A DNA stretch of 64,000 nucleotides from Nitrospira sp. (GTDB lineage Bacteria; Nitrospirota; Nitrospiria; Nitrospirales; Nitrospiraceae): positions 34,718-98,717 of the forward strand of contig JACOEH010000015.1 of NCBI GenBank assembly GCA_024998685.1, given 5' to 3'. Under the pieces are notes generated by a model that did not search any database, was not told where the DNA came from, and saw nothing but the letters and a program-made list of their open reading frames with translations. This document shows, in pieces, positions 46,034 to 56,046 of the stretch. Within the stretch, counting starts at the first letter, position 1. The number at the start of each line of letters is the position of its first letter. Position numbers and translations under genes: made by a program.

Positions 46034-46819
46034 CTACAATTTGAACTGCTCGCCAAGATAAACGGCTCGAGCCGTTGCACTTTGCACAATAACTTCGGGA
46101 GGCCCTGCCTCCAAGATCAATCCTTCATTGATGATATAGGCACGGTCAACGATTGAAAGCGTTTCCTGTACATTGTGATCAGTAATCAATATGCCGATCC
46201 CTTTTCCTTTCAACCGCGTGATAATCTGCTGAATATCTGCGACGGCTATTGGATCAATCCCTGCAAACGGTTCATCCAACAGCATGAACGACGGTGTGGC
46301 CGCCAACGCACGCGTAATTTCCAAACGCCGGCGCTCTCCCCCCGAGAGGGCGTAAGCCATACTCTTTCGTATATGGATGAGATCCAATTCCTTGAGCAAG
46401 GCATCCACCCGTTGGCTTCGTTCTTTTCGAGCATACCCCAGCATTTCAAGAATCGCCAAGACATTATGTTCTACCGAGAGCCGTCGAAAAACCGACGATT
46501 CCTGAGGCAGGTAACCGATTCCTCTACGCGCTCGTTTGTACATCGGCAGATTGGTCACAGATTCTCCGATGAAGGTGATCTCCCCTTCATCGGGCTGGCA
46601 CAAGCCGACCATCATGTCGAAGATTGTGGTCTTACCCGCTCCATTCGGACCGAGCAACCCCACCACCTCGCCGGCATACACCTCGACGGTGACACCCTTG
46701 ACGACTTTGCGGCCACGGAAACTTTTTACTAATCCAGTAGCACGCAGACAATCCCCCCCCTGCCGTGCCGCAATCGGCTCAACGAGATCGTCAGATTGTG
46801 CATGAGCACTCCGAGTCAT
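46034..46819 (-). CDS. lptB: LPS export ABC transporter ATPase LptB
   Basis: A 261-residue ATPase that powers extraction of LPS with LptF and LptG. Walker A is GPNGAGKTT, the signature LSGGERRRLEI, Walker B FMLLDEPFAGIDP and the switch His in LITDHNV. An N-terminal extension of about 25 residues precedes the usual start of LptB. The start overlaps the lptA stop (ATGA). LptF and LptG are not in this window. Confidence 0.95.
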   Translation of the reverse strand: MTRSAHAQSDDLVEPIAARQGGDCLRATGLVKSFRGRKVVKGVTVEVYAGEVVGLLGPNGAGKTTIFDMMVGLCQPDEGEITFIGESVTNLPMYKRARRGIGYLPQESSVFRRLSVEHNVLAILEMLGYARKERSQRVDALLKELDLIHIRKSMAYALSGGERRRLEITRALAATPSFMLLDEPFAGIDPIAVADIQQIITRLKGKGIGILITDHNVQETLSIVDRAYIINEGLILEAGPPEVIVQSATARAVYLGEQFKL

Positions 46820-47427
46820 GGCTGGCTCGCCCCCTCACCTTCAATACGAACGTGTGAGCCTCCTTCTATCACGCTCCGCTCTTCTGCTAAAAAAATCGTA
46901 ATCTGTTTACCGCTGACGCGCGTTCCCTTTTCCCAAGCTACAGGATCGCCCGTCAACACGATCTTCTCGCCATCAACGAAATATACGGCCTTTTGGCAAG
47001 TCGCATTGCCGTTCTCATACTTGATTTTGACACGATGGACGTCGCCGATCGCTTCGACACGGTTCACGGAACGATTCGATATCGTCGACACCGTGTTATG
47101 CTCCTTGGGAGCCGAGGAATTTCGAACAGATTCATGTTGATCCGTTCCTCCGCCGGATGGTTGCAGCGGATCAGCGTTTCGTGGAGTGAACAAGACGATC
47201 ATCTTATCCGAGTGGACGATGAGAGGGCCTCTGGTCAGCACAACTGTTTCCTCAAAAACCGCCTGGCTGTCTTGGTTTCGTACCGTCATTTTTTTGGACG
47301 TGATGGTGGTTGGGACACCGGGCGCCTCCATGCTCCTCTTCAGGTTCGTAGATTCGGTTGAAGGCGCCGCCGACGTGGATCCGATAAAGACGACACTAAG
47401 AAGAAGGAGCCAGATCCACATGTACAT
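46816..47427 (-). CDS. lptA: LPS transport periplasmic protein LptA
   Basis: A 203-residue periplasmic bridge protein. A signal peptide (MYMWIWLLLLSVVFIGSTSA) is followed by an OstA-type beta-jellyroll (TITSKKMTVRNQDSQAVFEE ... LIVHSDKMIVLF ... VNRVEAIGDVHRVKI ... KAVYFVDGEKIVLTGDPVAW). A low-complexity Pro/Ser/Gly insert (about 105-130) interrupts the fold. The start at 47427 lies within lptC's end, so the genes are coupled. Confidence 0.9.
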   Translation of the reverse strand: MYMWIWLLLLSVVFIGSTSAAPSTESTNLKRSMEAPGVPTTITSKKMTVRNQDSQAVFEETVVLTRGPLIVHSDKMIVLFTPRNADPLQPSGGGTDQHESVRNSSAPKEHNTVSTISNRSVNRVEAIGDVHRVKIKYENGNATCQKAVYFVDGEKIVLTGDPVAWEKGTRVSGKQITIFLAEERSVIEGGSHVRIEGEGASQP

Positions 47428-47968
47428 CCTGTAGAACCTCAAATTCTTCGGATTCCATTCGCCCAAGCAATCCTTGTCCCTTCACCTCCAGCCCATGCCC
47501 CACCATCCGCACAGAATCTTCCGTCCGAATTTCTCGTGTTTGGTCCGTCCATACCAAGTGGTTGGTATAAATCGTATAGCCGCTTCGAGTCTCCACAACA
47601 ATGGGTGCTTGGTGATTCATCAACCTGAAATTCTTGGTCGCAGTATCCAACGTTCCCTCTTCCCCGTGCACGGTCACCTCATCTCCCCCTGTACCATAGA
47701 AGGTGAAGGCAACATCATGCAGTACGGCACGCTTATCGTGCTCAAATAGCCTGGCCTGTTTAGCCTGCACCTGCCACTGGACGACATCACCTTTCGATTG
47801 TGTAAAGATGAACTCCTCGATCTTGGCATCCGCCTGTTCAATCGACTCTTGAGCGAGGGGCCGGCTACTCGGCGCTGAATCTGCATTTCTGAAGAGAAGA
47901 TAGCCGAGAAATGTGGCTAACAACACGCTCAAGGTGAGAAGAATCCGTCTCGCGACAAGTTCCCACAT
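47396..47968 (-). CDS. lptC: LPS export protein LptC
   Basis: A 190-residue bitopic protein. One N-terminal transmembrane helix (RRILLTLSVLLATFLGYLLF) precedes a periplasmic jellyroll (VQWQVQAKQARLFEHDKRAV ... DEVTVHGEEGTLDTATKNFR ... VWTDQTREIRTEDSVRM). LptC receives LPS from LptBFG and passes it to LptA. It heads the lpt-rpoN-hpf run, directly after the terminator of the ribosomal cluster. Confidence 0.93.
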   Translation of the reverse strand: MWELVARRILLTLSVLLATFLGYLLFRNADSAPSSRPLAQESIEQADAKIEEFIFTQSKGDVVQWQVQAKQARLFEHDKRAVLHDVAFTFYGTGGDEVTVHGEEGTLDTATKNFRLMNHQAPIVVETRSGYTIYTNHLVWTDQTREIRTEDSVRMVGHGLEVKGQGLLGRMESEEFEVLQDVHVDLAPSS

Positions 47969-48014
47969 GCTCTAGGAATTCTCCCGAAGTAGACGCATAA
48001 CAACTCCTGGCATG

Positions 48015-48043
48015 ATCGTAGCATGCACGACCTGTCAAGTAAA
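48015..48043 (-). promoter_or_regulatory. Likely promoter of the lptC-rpoN operon
   Basis: On the minus strand: TTTACT, 17 bases, TACGAT with an extended -10 (TGC before it). A TTGACA also overlaps this -35 region but has no -10 box at a good distance. The start point would be about 40 bases before lptC. Confidence 0.42.
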
Positions 48044-48061
48044 CGTCCTCCGGGAAGTTGG

Positions 48062-48100
48062 AAATAAAAAGACTCCCGTGTATTGGCACACGGAAGTCTT
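48062..48100 (-). terminator. Terminator of the ribosomal protein supercluster
   Basis: On the minus strand, AAGACTTCCGTGT pairs with ACACGGGAGTCTT (one G-T pair) around GCCAAT and runs into TTTTTATTT. It lies 33 bases after the rplQ stop. Confidence 0.92.
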
Positions 48101-48133
48101 CAGATTGGCAGCTGAATATTCGCGACTAAAAAC

Positions 48134-48565
48134 CTATGCCGATGTTCCGGCCTCGGTGGGTGCGGACAGAGCCGTGCGTGCATCGGGCTTTTTCTTCGTG
48201 GCTAACTCCTGACGAGAAACTAACTCAATAGCAACCATTTCAGCCGCATCGCCAATGCGGCGGCGAGTTTTGACGATCCTGGTATACCCCCCGGATCGAT
48301 CCTTGAATCGTGCCGCCACATCGCTGAACAGTTTAGACACAACGGCCTTGCTGCGAAGAAATCCTAAGGCTCGTCGGCGCGCAGGCAGCGTACCTTCCTT
48401 GCCAAGGGTGATCATGCGGTCGGTAAACCCTCGTATTTCTTTAGCCTTGGCTCCTGTGGTCTCGATACGCTCTTGGTCTAACAATGAGGTCACTAAGTTC
48501 CGAAACAACGCTCCACGATGCTTCGTCTGCCGCCCTAGTTGCCGCCCTTTTTTTCTATGTCGCAC
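48134..48565 (-). CDS. rplQ: 50S ribosomal protein L17
   Basis: 143 residues with the L17 signature ([40 protein letters not shown]). The start codon is GTG behind AGAGGAC. An Ala/Thr-rich tail of about 20 residues ([18 protein letters not shown]) extends past the usual core. It closes the alpha operon, 25 bases after rpoA. Confidence 0.97.
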   Translation of the reverse strand: MRHRKKGRQLGRQTKHRGALFRNLVTSLLDQERIETTGAKAKEIRGFTDRMITLGKEGTLPARRRALGFLRSKAVVSKLFSDVAARFKDRSGGYTRIVKTRRRIGDAAEMVAIELVSRQELATKKKPDARTALSAPTEAGTSA

Positions 48566-48589
48566 GGTAGTCCTCTTGATTGGAAAGCA

Positions 48590-49591
48590 TCATTCAGGTT
48601 TTGGGCTTCCATTGTGCGGAGACGCAGCGTCTATCTTTGTTCCTAGCGAAAGCCCCATCTCAGAAAGAATCTCTTTGATCTCGTTGAGCGACTTTTTCCC
48701 GAAGTTCTTTGTTCTGAGCATCTCACCTTCCGACTTTTGCACAAGGTCGGCGATTGTTTTGATATTCGCGTTTTTTAGGCAATTGGCTGCACGGACGGAT
48801 AACTCCAATTCATTCACGCTACGAGAGAGATTTTTATTCACTTCCCGCTGAGATTCCTCATAGCCTGCTTCGCTCTTCCCTTCGCTGCGCTCTTCAGGAT
48901 TGATAAAAATATCCAAATGTTCACGCAAAATCCCGGCCCCCGTAGAAAGAGCGTCTCGAGGACTGATAGTACCGTCGGTCCAGATCTCCATCGTCAATTT
49001 GTCATAGTCGGTCATACGCCCCACTCGCGCATTCTCAACCTGGAAATTGACTCTCCTGATCGGAGAGAAGATGGAATCAATGGCAATCACCCCGATTGGC
49101 AGTCCCTCTTCTTTGTTACGCTCGGCCGGCACATAACCACGGCCATGTTTCACCGTCATCTCGATGTCCAGGGTCGCATCCTTGTCGAGCGTGGCAATAT
49201 GCAAATCAGGCGTCAGAATCGTCACGTCTCCATCGTGAAGAATGTCCGCTCCCTTTGCTTCTCCAGGCCCTTTCTTTTTCAACCGTATCGTTTTCGGTTT
49301 ATCCGTGTGGAGCGCCAGCCGCAAGCTTTTGATATTCAGAATAATTGCCGTGACATCCTCCGTCACCCCAGAAATCGTCGAAAACTCGTGTACGACCCCT
49401 TCAAGCTTCACGGTGGTAACCGCCGCCCCCGTGAGCGACGACAGCAAAATGCGACGGAGGGCATTACCGATCGTGGTGCCAAACCCCCGTTCAAACGCTT
49501 CCGTGGTAAACCGCCCAAATGTGGGAGAATGTGCATCCTTGTCGACTTCCACCCGCATTGGGATTTGAAAGTCTTTCATCGCTTTGATCAT
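48590..49591 (-). CDS. rpoA: RNA polymerase alpha subunit
   Basis: 333 residues. The N-terminal domain ([37 protein letters not shown]) dimerises and holds beta and beta-prime. The C-terminal domain ([33 protein letters not shown]) contacts UP elements and activators. The start at 49591 has GGAGGG seven bases upstream; the upstream frame is not part of alpha. Confidence 0.98.
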   Translation of the reverse strand: MIKAMKDFQIPMRVEVDKDAHSPTFGRFTTEAFERGFGTTIGNALRRILLSSLTGAAVTTVKLEGVVHEFSTISGVTEDVTAIILNIKSLRLALHTDKPKTIRLKKKGPGEAKGADILHDGDVTILTPDLHIATLDKDATLDIEMTVKHGRGYVPAERNKEEGLPIGVIAIDSIFSPIRRVNFQVENARVGRMTDYDKLTMEIWTDGTISPRDALSTGAGILREHLDIFINPEERSEGKSEAGYEESQREVNKNLSRSVNELELSVRAANCLKNANIKTIADLVQKSEGEMLRTKNFGKKSLNEIKEILSEMGLSLGTKIDAASPHNGSPKPE

Positions 49592-49670
49592 GACCCACCC
49601 TCCATACCATCGAGTGACTAAGGCATCGGCAGATAACGCCAATGTCGAAAGAACCCATCAGAATGGCGGA

Positions 49671-50297
49671 CTATCGCGAATACAATTCCACCACCATCTG
49701 TTCGTTGACCGGCAACGCGATCTGCTCCTTGGCCGGCAATGCGCGCACGACGCCCTTGAACGCTCCTTTATCAAGCTCTAGCCAATCAGGAATACCTCGA
49801 CTATCAACCGATTCCAATGCGGCCTGTATTGCAGCCAAGTCACGACTCCGTTCACGAATTTCGATCACATCTCCCGGTTTCACCAGTGCCCCAGCCACCG
49901 TGATCTTCCTACCGTTGACCGTGAAATGACCATGACTCACCATCTGACGAGCTTGCTTGCGCGACGCTCCGAACCCTAAGCGATATGCGACATTGTCCAA
50001 GCGACATTCGAGCAAACGCAACAAGGCGTCGCCCGTGACGCCGGTCTGCCGTTCGGCACGTTCGAAGACGCCGCGGAATTGGCGTTCCTGAAGTCCATAG
50101 ATTCGACGCAACTTCTGTTTTTCGCGCAACTGCAGACTATAGTCAGAGGTTCGCTGCCGTCCCTGTCCATGCTGGCCAGGCGGATAACTCCTGCGTTCTA
50201 CGGCGCATTTCTCCGTCATACAGCGCGTGCCCTTGAGAAAAAGCTTCTCACCTTCTCGCCGACACAATCGACAAACCGGACCACGATACTTTGCCAC
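49671..50297 (-). CDS. rpsD: 30S ribosomal protein S4
   Basis: 208 residues starting at GTG behind GAGGAGG, the standard S4 length. The N-terminus ([20 protein letters not shown]) keeps Cys pairs (CRLC, later CMTEKC), so this is the zinc-binding form. The S4 RNA-binding domain ([20 protein letters not shown]) follows. It is 86 bases after rpsK. Confidence 0.97.
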   Translation of the reverse strand: MAKYRGPVCRLCRREGEKLFLKGTRCMTEKCAVERRSYPPGQHGQGRQRTSDYSLQLREKQKLRRIYGLQERQFRGVFERAERQTGVTGDALLRLLECRLDNVAYRLGFGASRKQARQMVSHGHFTVNGRKITVAGALVKPGDVIEIRERSRDLAAIQAALESVDSRGIPDWLELDKGAFKGVVRALPAKEQIALPVNEQMVVELYSR

Positions 50298-50383
50298 TGC
50301 TTCCTCCTCGAAAAATAACTTACTGATGCATTGAAACAGGTCGTGCGAACTCACTCAGAGACGCTGATCGTCCACGCATGGCG

Positions 50384-50767
50384 TCACACACGCCGCCGTT
50401 TGGGAGGACGACACCCATTATGCGGAATTGGTGTGACGTCGCGAATTAAATTGATCCGCAAACCCGCTCCTTGAAGTGAACGGATCGCTGATTCTCGACC
50501 CGAGCCTGGTCCATTCACATACACATCGACTTGCCGCATACCGCTTTCCATGGCTTTTCGCGCGGCAGCCTCACCTGCCCGCTGAGCAGCAAAAGGAGTG
50601 CTCTTCCTCGATCCTTTAAATCCTTGATTACCTGCGCTTGCCCACACCACTGTGTTTCCGCTCATATCAGTGATGGTCACAATCGTATTGTTGAATGACG
50701 CTTGAACATGTGCGACTCCACTCTGAACAATCCGACGTTCTTTCTTTTTTCCTTTTTTGACGCTCAT
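50384..50767 (-). CDS. rpsK: 30S ribosomal protein S11
   Basis: 127 residues with [40 protein letters not shown] and the basic C-terminus [15 protein letters not shown] behind CGGAGGAG. Confidence 0.98.
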   Translation of the reverse strand: MSVKKGKKKERRIVQSGVAHVQASFNNTIVTITDMSGNTVVWASAGNQGFKGSRKSTPFAAQRAGEAAARKAMESGMRQVDVYVNGPGSGRESAIRSLQGAGLRINLIRDVTPIPHNGCRPPKRRRV

Positions 50768-50794
50768 GCGAACTCCTCCGGCTGTTTCAGAAAA

Positions 50795-51193
50795 CTAGGC
50801 GCTTGAGGCCCCTTTGGTCACCGTGGGTCTCGGCTTGCTACTGACGCCTGCGCGCCGTCCTTTACGCGTCCGAGCATTGGTCTTGGTTCGTTGTCCGCGA
50901 ACAGGCAGGCCTTTGCGATGACGCAGCCCTCGATAGGTCCCCGTATCAATCAGCCGCTTGATATTCAACGATACTTCTTTCCGTAGGTCTCCTTCGACTC
51001 GATAATCGCGCTCAATGATTTCACGCAATTTGACGATCTTATCTTCGCTCAAATCCTTGACACGCACCGCTCCATCAATTCCCGCTTCATTGAGAATCTT
51101 CTGAGCCGACATGCGTCCGATTCCATAGATGTAGCTCAATCCGATATCCGTTCGTTTATTCCGTGGCAAATCGATGCCGGCAATACGTGCCAT
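50795..51193 (-). CDS. rpsM: 30S ribosomal protein S13
   Basis: 132 residues with [19 protein letters not shown], the helix-two-turn-helix region and the basic tail ([20 protein letters not shown]). Its last residues ([17 protein letters not shown]) extend a little past the usual end. The ATG lies behind GGAGGGGG. Confidence 0.98.
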   Translation of the reverse strand: MARIAGIDLPRNKRTDIGLSYIYGIGRMSAQKILNEAGIDGAVRVKDLSEDKIVKLREIIERDYRVEGDLRKEVSLNIKRLIDTGTYRGLRHRKGLPVRGQRTKTNARTRKGRRAGVSSKPRPTVTKGASSA

Positions 51194-51202
51194 TCCCCCT
51201 CC

Positions 51203-51286
51203 AGTTCTGAGTGCTGAGTTCTAAGTGATGAGATGTTTTCTCATTGGATCCATCTGTAATGCCGGGCTCAGAATCAGCACTCATCG
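51203..51286. repeat. Imperfect inverted repeat between rpmJ and rpsM
   Basis: AGTTCTGAGTGCTGAGTTCT and following bases (51203-51232) face an inverted partner CTCAGAATCAGCACTCATCG (51267-51286). A related copy lies between rpsJ and rplC (63556-63603). The units are built from GAGTGCTGAGTTCT-like words and probably belong to a dispersed intergenic repeat. Confidence 0.6.
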
Positions 51287-51301
51287 CTCGACACTTCCCT
51301 A

Positions 51302-51415
51302 TTATCCTTGTCGCTGCTTATGACGCGGGTTTTTGCATAGAATCCGCACGACCCCCCGACGGCGCACAACTTTGCATTTGGCACATATGGGCTTTACTGA
51401 TGATTTGACCTTCAT
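51302..51415 (-). CDS. rpmJ: 50S ribosomal protein L36
   Basis: 37 residues beginning [20 protein letters not shown], with the C-C-C-H zinc ligands at residues 11, 14, 27 and 32 (last part [15 protein letters not shown]). It is 22 bases after infA and was identified by translating the gap between infA and rpsM. Confidence 0.97.
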   Translation of the reverse strand: MKVKSSVKPICAKCKVVRRRGVVRILCKNPRHKQRQG

Positions 51416-51437
51416 AACAATTCGCCACTCCCGTTAC

Positions 51438-51656
51438 TTACTTAAAGCGATAGGTAATTCGGCCCCTGGTCAAATCGTATGGCGACATTTCCACCGTGAC
51501 CTTATCGCCGGGAAGGATACGGATAAAATGCATCCGCATTTTCCCCGAGATATGAGCCAATATGACATGGCCATTATCAAGCTTGACCCGAAACATGGCG
51601 TTAGGAAGCGTCTCCGCCACCGAGCCCTGAACTTCAATAATGTCTTCTTTCGCCAC
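51438..51656 (-). CDS. infA: Translation initiation factor IF-1
   Basis: 72 residues, the exact canonical length, if started at GTG 51656 (reads [20 protein letters not shown] after the first Met). The OB fold continues with [20 protein letters not shown] and [15 protein letters not shown]. The longer open frame upstream enters map. AAGGA lies unusually close to the GTG. Confidence 0.95.
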   Translation of the reverse strand: MAKEDIIEVQGSVAETLPNAMFRVKLDNGHVILAHISGKMRMHFIRILPGDKVTVEMSPYDLTRGRITYRFK

Positions 51657-51688
51657 GTCCTTCTGTATTCTTTCCTGGTGAATTAAAT

Positions 51689-52447
51689 CTAGGCCTTTTC
51701 CAATTGGCTCAAAATACAGGGCGCTCCGCCTGGTTGGACGGCGACCGTATGCTCGAAATGAGCAGATAGGCTGCCATCTACTGTAACCGCAGTCCACCGA
51801 TCCTCAAGAACACGAACGGCACTCCGACCCATGTTCACCATTGGTTCGATCGCCAAAACCATACCTGGTTGCAATCGAGGTCCCTGACCCGGCTTCCCAT
51901 AGTTGGGAACTTGAGGCTCTTCATGCAATTGCCGGCCAATCCCATGACCCACAAATTCGGTGACAACTGAGAAGCCGGCCGATTCAGCATGTTGTTGCAC
52001 AGCGTTCGAGATATCTGTCAAACGGTTGCCGACTATAGCCTGCTTGATCCCAAGATAGAGCGCCTCTTCCGTCACCTGAATCAACTTTGCCGTCTTATCC
52101 GAGATCCGACCGACCGCCACTGTTACAGCTGAATCCCCATAGAACCCACCCACAATAGCACCGAGATCCAGCCCGATGATATCCCCTTCCTTCAGCTTTC
52201 GCTTCGAGGGGATACCATGAACGACCTGCTCGTTCACGGAAGCACAAAGAGTTCTGGGATAATTCCGGTAGCCTTTGAACGCCGGAACCGCTCCTCTGGA
52301 CCGGATCGCCTCCTCGGCGATACGGTCCAGCTCTTCCGTGCTGATACCAGGACAGACCGCTTTCTTCACAATCGCGAGCGCTTCAGCCACCACTCTTGAC
52401 GCCTCTGCCATCACTACAATCTCGGCGGGCGTTTTCAGAATGATCAT
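51689..52447 (-). CDS. map: Methionine aminopeptidase type I
   Basis: 252 residues. Removes the initiator Met of new proteins. Metal ligands are in [17 protein letters not shown] (two Asp), [12 protein letters not shown] (His) and the late Glu residues in [10 protein letters not shown] and FEHTVAV. The ATG overlaps the adk stop (ATGA). Confidence 0.97.
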   Translation of the reverse strand: MIILKTPAEIVVMAEASRVVAEALAIVKKAVCPGISTEELDRIAEEAIRSRGAVPAFKGYRNYPRTLCASVNEQVVHGIPSKRKLKEGDIIGLDLGAIVGGFYGDSAVTVAVGRISDKTAKLIQVTEEALYLGIKQAIVGNRLTDISNAVQQHAESAGFSVVTEFVGHGIGRQLHEEPQVPNYGKPGQGPRLQPGMVLAIEPMVNMGRSAVRVLEDRWTAVTVDGSLSAHFEHTVAVQPGGAPCILSQLEKA

Positions 52448-53100
52448 GCCGTCTGAGGTATCGCGAGCGCGTTCACGAGATTGCGGTATACCGTTTCAAC
52501 CGTCTCGGCACCGTTAAGATGCGACAATAAATGCTTTTTCTCATAAAAGTTGATCAACGGCGCCGTCTGCTCTTCATACACACGGAGACGCGTCTCTATC
52601 GCTTCCGGCTGATCGTCGCTTCGCTGAACCAAGGTTTCTCCGCAGCGCTCACAGACACTGCCGGTCTTGGATGGAGCGAACTCCACATGATAAGTTGCCT
52701 GACACTTTGGGCAGCTCCGGCGCCCGCTCAACCGCTTCACGATTTCCTCTCGAGAAACTCTGAAATTAATCACTCGATCCAGATGAAGGCCTCGCTCGAC
52801 GAGCACCTTCGCAAGCGCTTCCGCCTGAGGAACCGTCCTCGGAAACCCATCGAGAATAAATCCATTAGCATATGACGGATCAGTCAGCTTCTCCCGTACC
52901 AGTCCTATGACGACTGAATCTGGGACCAACTTTCCCTGATCCATATGTTCTTTAGCCTCAAGACCCAGGGCTGTCTTATTTCGAACCGCCTCCCGAAGCA
53001 AATCACCGGTCGAAATCTTACGAATGCGATACTGAGCGGCGACTTTGTCAGCCTGCGTACCTTTCCCAACACCCGGAGCACCGAGAAACACAAGCCGCAT
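52444..53100 (-). CDS. adk: Adenylate kinase
   Basis: 218 residues, long form. P-loop GAPGVGKGTQADKVA, NMP-binding region (STGDLLREAV), and a LID with four Cys (CPKCQATYHVE ... VCERCG), which implies a zinc-binding LID. Interconverts ATP plus AMP with two ADP. It follows secY by 3 bases. Confidence 0.98.
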   Translation of the reverse strand: MRLVFLGAPGVGKGTQADKVAAQYRIRKISTGDLLREAVRNKTALGLEAKEHMDQGKLVPDSVVIGLVREKLTDPSYANGFILDGFPRTVPQAEALAKVLVERGLHLDRVINFRVSREEIVKRLSGRRSCPKCQATYHVEFAPSKTGSVCERCGETLVQRSDDQPEAIETRLRVYEEQTAPLINFYEKKHLLSHLNGAETVETVYRNLVNALAIPQTA

Positions 53101-53103
53101 GAT

Positions 53104-54423
53104 CTAACCACTTCTCCCGCGCAACGGAGCCATGCCCTTGCCTAAGAATCCCTCGTAATTCCGCATCAGCATATGGGATTCAATTTGCTGAGCCGTATCA
53201 AGGCCCACACCAATGACAATCAGCAGCGAGGTGCCTCCGAAATAAAATGGCACATTCAGCTTATAAATCAAAAACTCAGGAATCACACAGACAATGGCCA
53301 GATAGATGGCGCCCGCAAATGTAATCTTCGTGAGGACATTGTAGATATAGTCAGAGGTTCGTTGACCAGGCCTGATACCGGGAATAAAACCACCGTACTT
53401 TTTCATGTTGTCGGCCATATCGACGGGATTAAGGACGACGGCGGTGTAGAAAAAACAGAAAAAGATGATGAGCCCCACATACATCAACGTGTAGAGCAGC
53501 GACCCCGGAGCCAGCTGCGCCCCGATTGATTTCACCCATGGCGTCTCAAAAAACCCCGCAATGGTCGCAGGGAACGCGATGATCGATGAGGCAAATATGG
53601 GAGGAATGACCCCGGCCGTATTGATCTTCAACGGAATGTGCGTGCTCTGCCCTCCATAGACCCGTCGCCCGATCACCCGCTTTGCATACTGCACCGGAAT
53701 TTTTCTCCGGCCGCTTTCCAGAAAAACAATTGCGGCGACAACGCCGACCATCAATAGAGCCAATGCAATCAATAAGAAGGCATTAAGCTGACCGATTTCA
53801 TATAGATTGTAGGTCTGTGCCACGGCTGCTGGCAGCCTGGCGACAATACCGGCAAAAATGATCAAAGAGATTCCATTGCCGATTCCTCGCTCAGTGATCT
53901 GTTCACCAAGCCACATCAGGAAACCCGTGCCGGCCGTCAGCGTGATGACCGTCATGAGACGGAACCCCCATCCGGCATTCAGCACGAACGCTCCCTGATT
54001 CATTTGTTCCAACCCAACCGCTATTCCAAACCCCTGGATCAAGGCAATACCGATCGTCCCGAACCTGGTATACTGAATGATTTTCTTTCGACCCCGCTCG
54101 CCCTCCTTGGCCAGTTTGGTCAAATGCGGGATGACGACCGTCAATAATTGGAGGATGATTGATGCGCTGATGTACGGCATAATACCCAGCGCGAAGATCG
54201 TCAGGCGGGATAATGACCCGCCTGAGAAAATGTCGAGAAACCCCAGCAAGGCCCCACCCTGTTTCTGCAAAAACTCAGAGAGAGCTTCACCGTTGATACC
54301 GGGAGTCGGGATATGAGACCCGATCCGATACACCACAAGCATTCCGAGCGTAAAGAGCACGCGAGTACGCAGCTCGGGAATCTTGAAGATATTCTGAAAA
54401 CTGGTCAGAAGCCGTTCAAGCAC
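53104..54423 (-). CDS. secY: Protein translocase subunit SecY
   Basis: 439 residues with ten predicted transmembrane helices, forming the SecYEG channel. Landmarks are the N-terminus LERLLTSFQNIFKIPELRTR, helix 2 plug region (GGSLSRLTIFALGIMPYISA) and the C-terminal MLMRNYEGFLGKG. The start codon is GTG and overlaps the rplO stop by eight bases (GTGCTTGA). Confidence 0.98.
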   Translation of the reverse strand: MLERLLTSFQNIFKIPELRTRVLFTLGMLVVYRIGSHIPTPGINGEALSEFLQKQGGALLGFLDIFSGGSLSRLTIFALGIMPYISASIILQLLTVVIPHLTKLAKEGERGRKKIIQYTRFGTIGIALIQGFGIAVGLEQMNQGAFVLNAGWGFRLMTVITLTAGTGFLMWLGEQITERGIGNGISLIIFAGIVARLPAAVAQTYNLYEIGQLNAFLLIALALLMVGVVAAIVFLESGRRKIPVQYAKRVIGRRVYGGQSTHIPLKINTAGVIPPIFASSIIAFPATIAGFFETPWVKSIGAQLAPGSLLYTLMYVGLIIFFCFFYTAVVLNPVDMADNMKKYGGFIPGIRPGQRTSDYIYNVLTKITFAGAIYLAIVCVIPEFLIYKLNVPFYFGGTSLLIVIGVGLDTAQQIESHMLMRNYEGFLGKGMAPLRGRSG

Positions 54424-54865
54424 CGCCGATAACCTCGACTCGCCCTCCGGCCGATTGGATCTTTGCTTCAGCCGATTTACTGAACTTATGTGCCTGAACT
54501 ACGAGCGATTTCGTCAACTCACCATTGCCGAGAATTTTAATCGGCAGTTTTTTTCGCTTCACTAATCCAGCATCTACCATAGCTTGCGGAGTGACCGTCT
54601 CGTTGCCGGCCCACCGCTCAAAACTCTTAATGTTGACGATGGCATATTCAGTCCGGGATGGGTTGGTAAATCCGAACTTAGGCAGCCGGCGCACCAACGG
54701 CATTTGCCCACCCTCAAATCCAGGACGCTTACCGCCTCCAGATCGAGCCAACAGTCCCTTATGACCTTTGGTGGCGGTTTTCCCGTGACCGGACCCGGGC
54801 CCCCGTCCGATACGTTTCCGTCTCTTCTTTGCTCCTTGTGCGGGAGCTAAATCATGGAGGTTCAT
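54416..54865 (-). CDS. rplO: 50S ribosomal protein L15
   Basis: 149 residues starting MNLHDLAPAQGAKKRRKRIG, then RGPGSGHGKTATKGHKG and the globular C-terminal half. The ATG overlaps the rpmD stop (ATGA). Confidence 0.98.
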   Translation of the reverse strand: MNLHDLAPAQGAKKRRKRIGRGPGSGHGKTATKGHKGLLARSGGGKRPGFEGGQMPLVRRLPKFGFTNPSRTEYAIVNIKSFERWAGNETVTPQAMVDAGLVKRKKLPIKILGNGELTKSLVVQAHKFSKSAEAKIQSAGGRVEVIGGA

Positions 54866-55080
54866 GGCTTTCCAACCTCTAGCAGGTAGCCCACCTTTTG
54901 GATCATTCCGCGCACCTGAGGCGTATCGGGGCGGATAACCGTCTGTCGAATATGCCGAAGGCCTAGACCACGCAATACAAGGCGATGTCGTTCCGGCGTT
55001 CCAATGGGACTACGCCGTAATGTCACGCGCACACTTTGAACGCCATGCTCAGGAGTCCTTGATGTCTTTGTTGAACCCAT
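54862..55080 (-). CDS. rpmD: 50S ribosomal protein L30
   Basis: 72 residues: VRVTLRRSPIGTPERHRLVL, LGLRHIRQTVIRPDTPQVRG, MIQKVGYLLEV. About ten residues longer at the N-terminus than short L30 forms. The ATG shares its A with the rpsE stop (TGATG). Confidence 0.95.
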   Translation of the reverse strand: MGSTKTSRTPEHGVQSVRVTLRRSPIGTPERHRLVLRGLGLRHIRQTVIRPDTPQVRGMIQKVGYLLEVGKP

Positions 55081-55589
55081 CAAACTGTAGCCCTTTCTTG
55101 CCCTTCAACGGTTATTTGCCGACGGAAGCGAAGAACATCATCCAAATTTCTCAATTGGGTGAGCCCGTCCAGCGTTGCACGAACCGTATTAAAGGGGTTT
55201 CCACGGCCTAATGTTTTTGCGATGACGTTATGCGCACCCACCAGCTCCACCACGGCACGAACCGCCCCCCCGGCGATGATTCCGGTGCCGTCGACAGCCG
55301 GCTTGAGCAACACATGCTCTCCCCCAAACAAACCATGCACTTCATGGGGGATGGTTCCTCCCTTCAGCGGAACGTGGACGAGGTGTTTCTTGGCTTGTTC
55401 GACCGCCTTTGAAATCGCAACCGGAACTTCAGCGGCTTTTCCTTTCCCTATCCCAACCCACCCATGACCATCACCCACCACAACGAGCGCGCAGAAGTTG
55501 AAGCGCTTTCCACCTTTTACAACTTTTGCGACACGATTGATAAATACGACTTTGTCCTTCAGGCTTAACTCATCGGGATTGACTCGCAC
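55080..55589 (-). CDS. rpsE: 30S ribosomal protein S5
   Basis: 169 residues if started at GTG 55589, which has GAGG nine bases upstream; a TTG nine codons earlier has no site. The double-stranded RNA-binding part is [20 protein letters not shown], followed by [13 protein letters not shown] and [14 protein letters not shown]. Confidence 0.95.
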   Translation of the reverse strand: MRVNPDELSLKDKVVFINRVAKVVKGGKRFNFCALVVVGDGHGWVGIGKGKAAEVPVAISKAVEQAKKHLVHVPLKGGTIPHEVHGLFGGEHVLLKPAVDGTGIIAGGAVRAVVELVGAHNVIAKTLGRGNPFNTVRATLDGLTQLRNLDDVLRFRRQITVEGQERATV

Positions 55590-55671
55590 GCTCTTACCCC
55601 TCAGTCCTAGGTTCAATTACGATTCAGCGGAGGCCACACGCTTTTTTGCTCGCTCTCGTCTCCAGTTTAAT

Positions 55672-56037
55672 CTAGAATCGCAGGCCCCCTTCACGCGACG
55701 CATCTGCAAGCGCCTTGATTCGGCCGTGGTACATCCGGCCGCCTCGATCAAAAACCACAGTGCTCACCTTGGCAGCCTTAGCACGATCGGCAATCAATTT
55801 CCCTACCGCCTTGGCCGCTTCAATTCCACCGGTCGACTTGAGAGACTTATGTAATGATTTATCCAGTGATGACGCCGCCGCCAGAGTAATACCTCGTATA
55901 TCATCGATAATCTGAGCATAAATATGGGCTGCGCTCCTAAATACGTTCAGGCGAGGCCGTTCTCCTGTGCCCAGAATCACACGCCTGACTCGCCGCCTTC
56001 GTCTGTCAAGCTGTCGAACTTTGTCTGCAGCATTCAT
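55672..56037 (-). CDS. rplR: 50S ribosomal protein L18
   Basis: 121 residues: a basic N-terminus ([20 protein letters not shown]), [16 protein letters not shown], and [19 protein letters not shown] near the end. It binds 5S rRNA. The ATG at 56037 (MNAADK) is preferred over an upstream TTG. Confidence 0.97.
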   Translation of the reverse strand: MNAADKVRQLDRRRRRVRRVILGTGERPRLNVFRSAAHIYAQIIDDIRGITLAAASSLDKSLHKSLKSTGGIEAAKAVGKLIADRAKAAKVSTVVFDRGGRMYHGRIKALADASREGGLRF

Positions 56038-56046
56038 GGTCAATCC

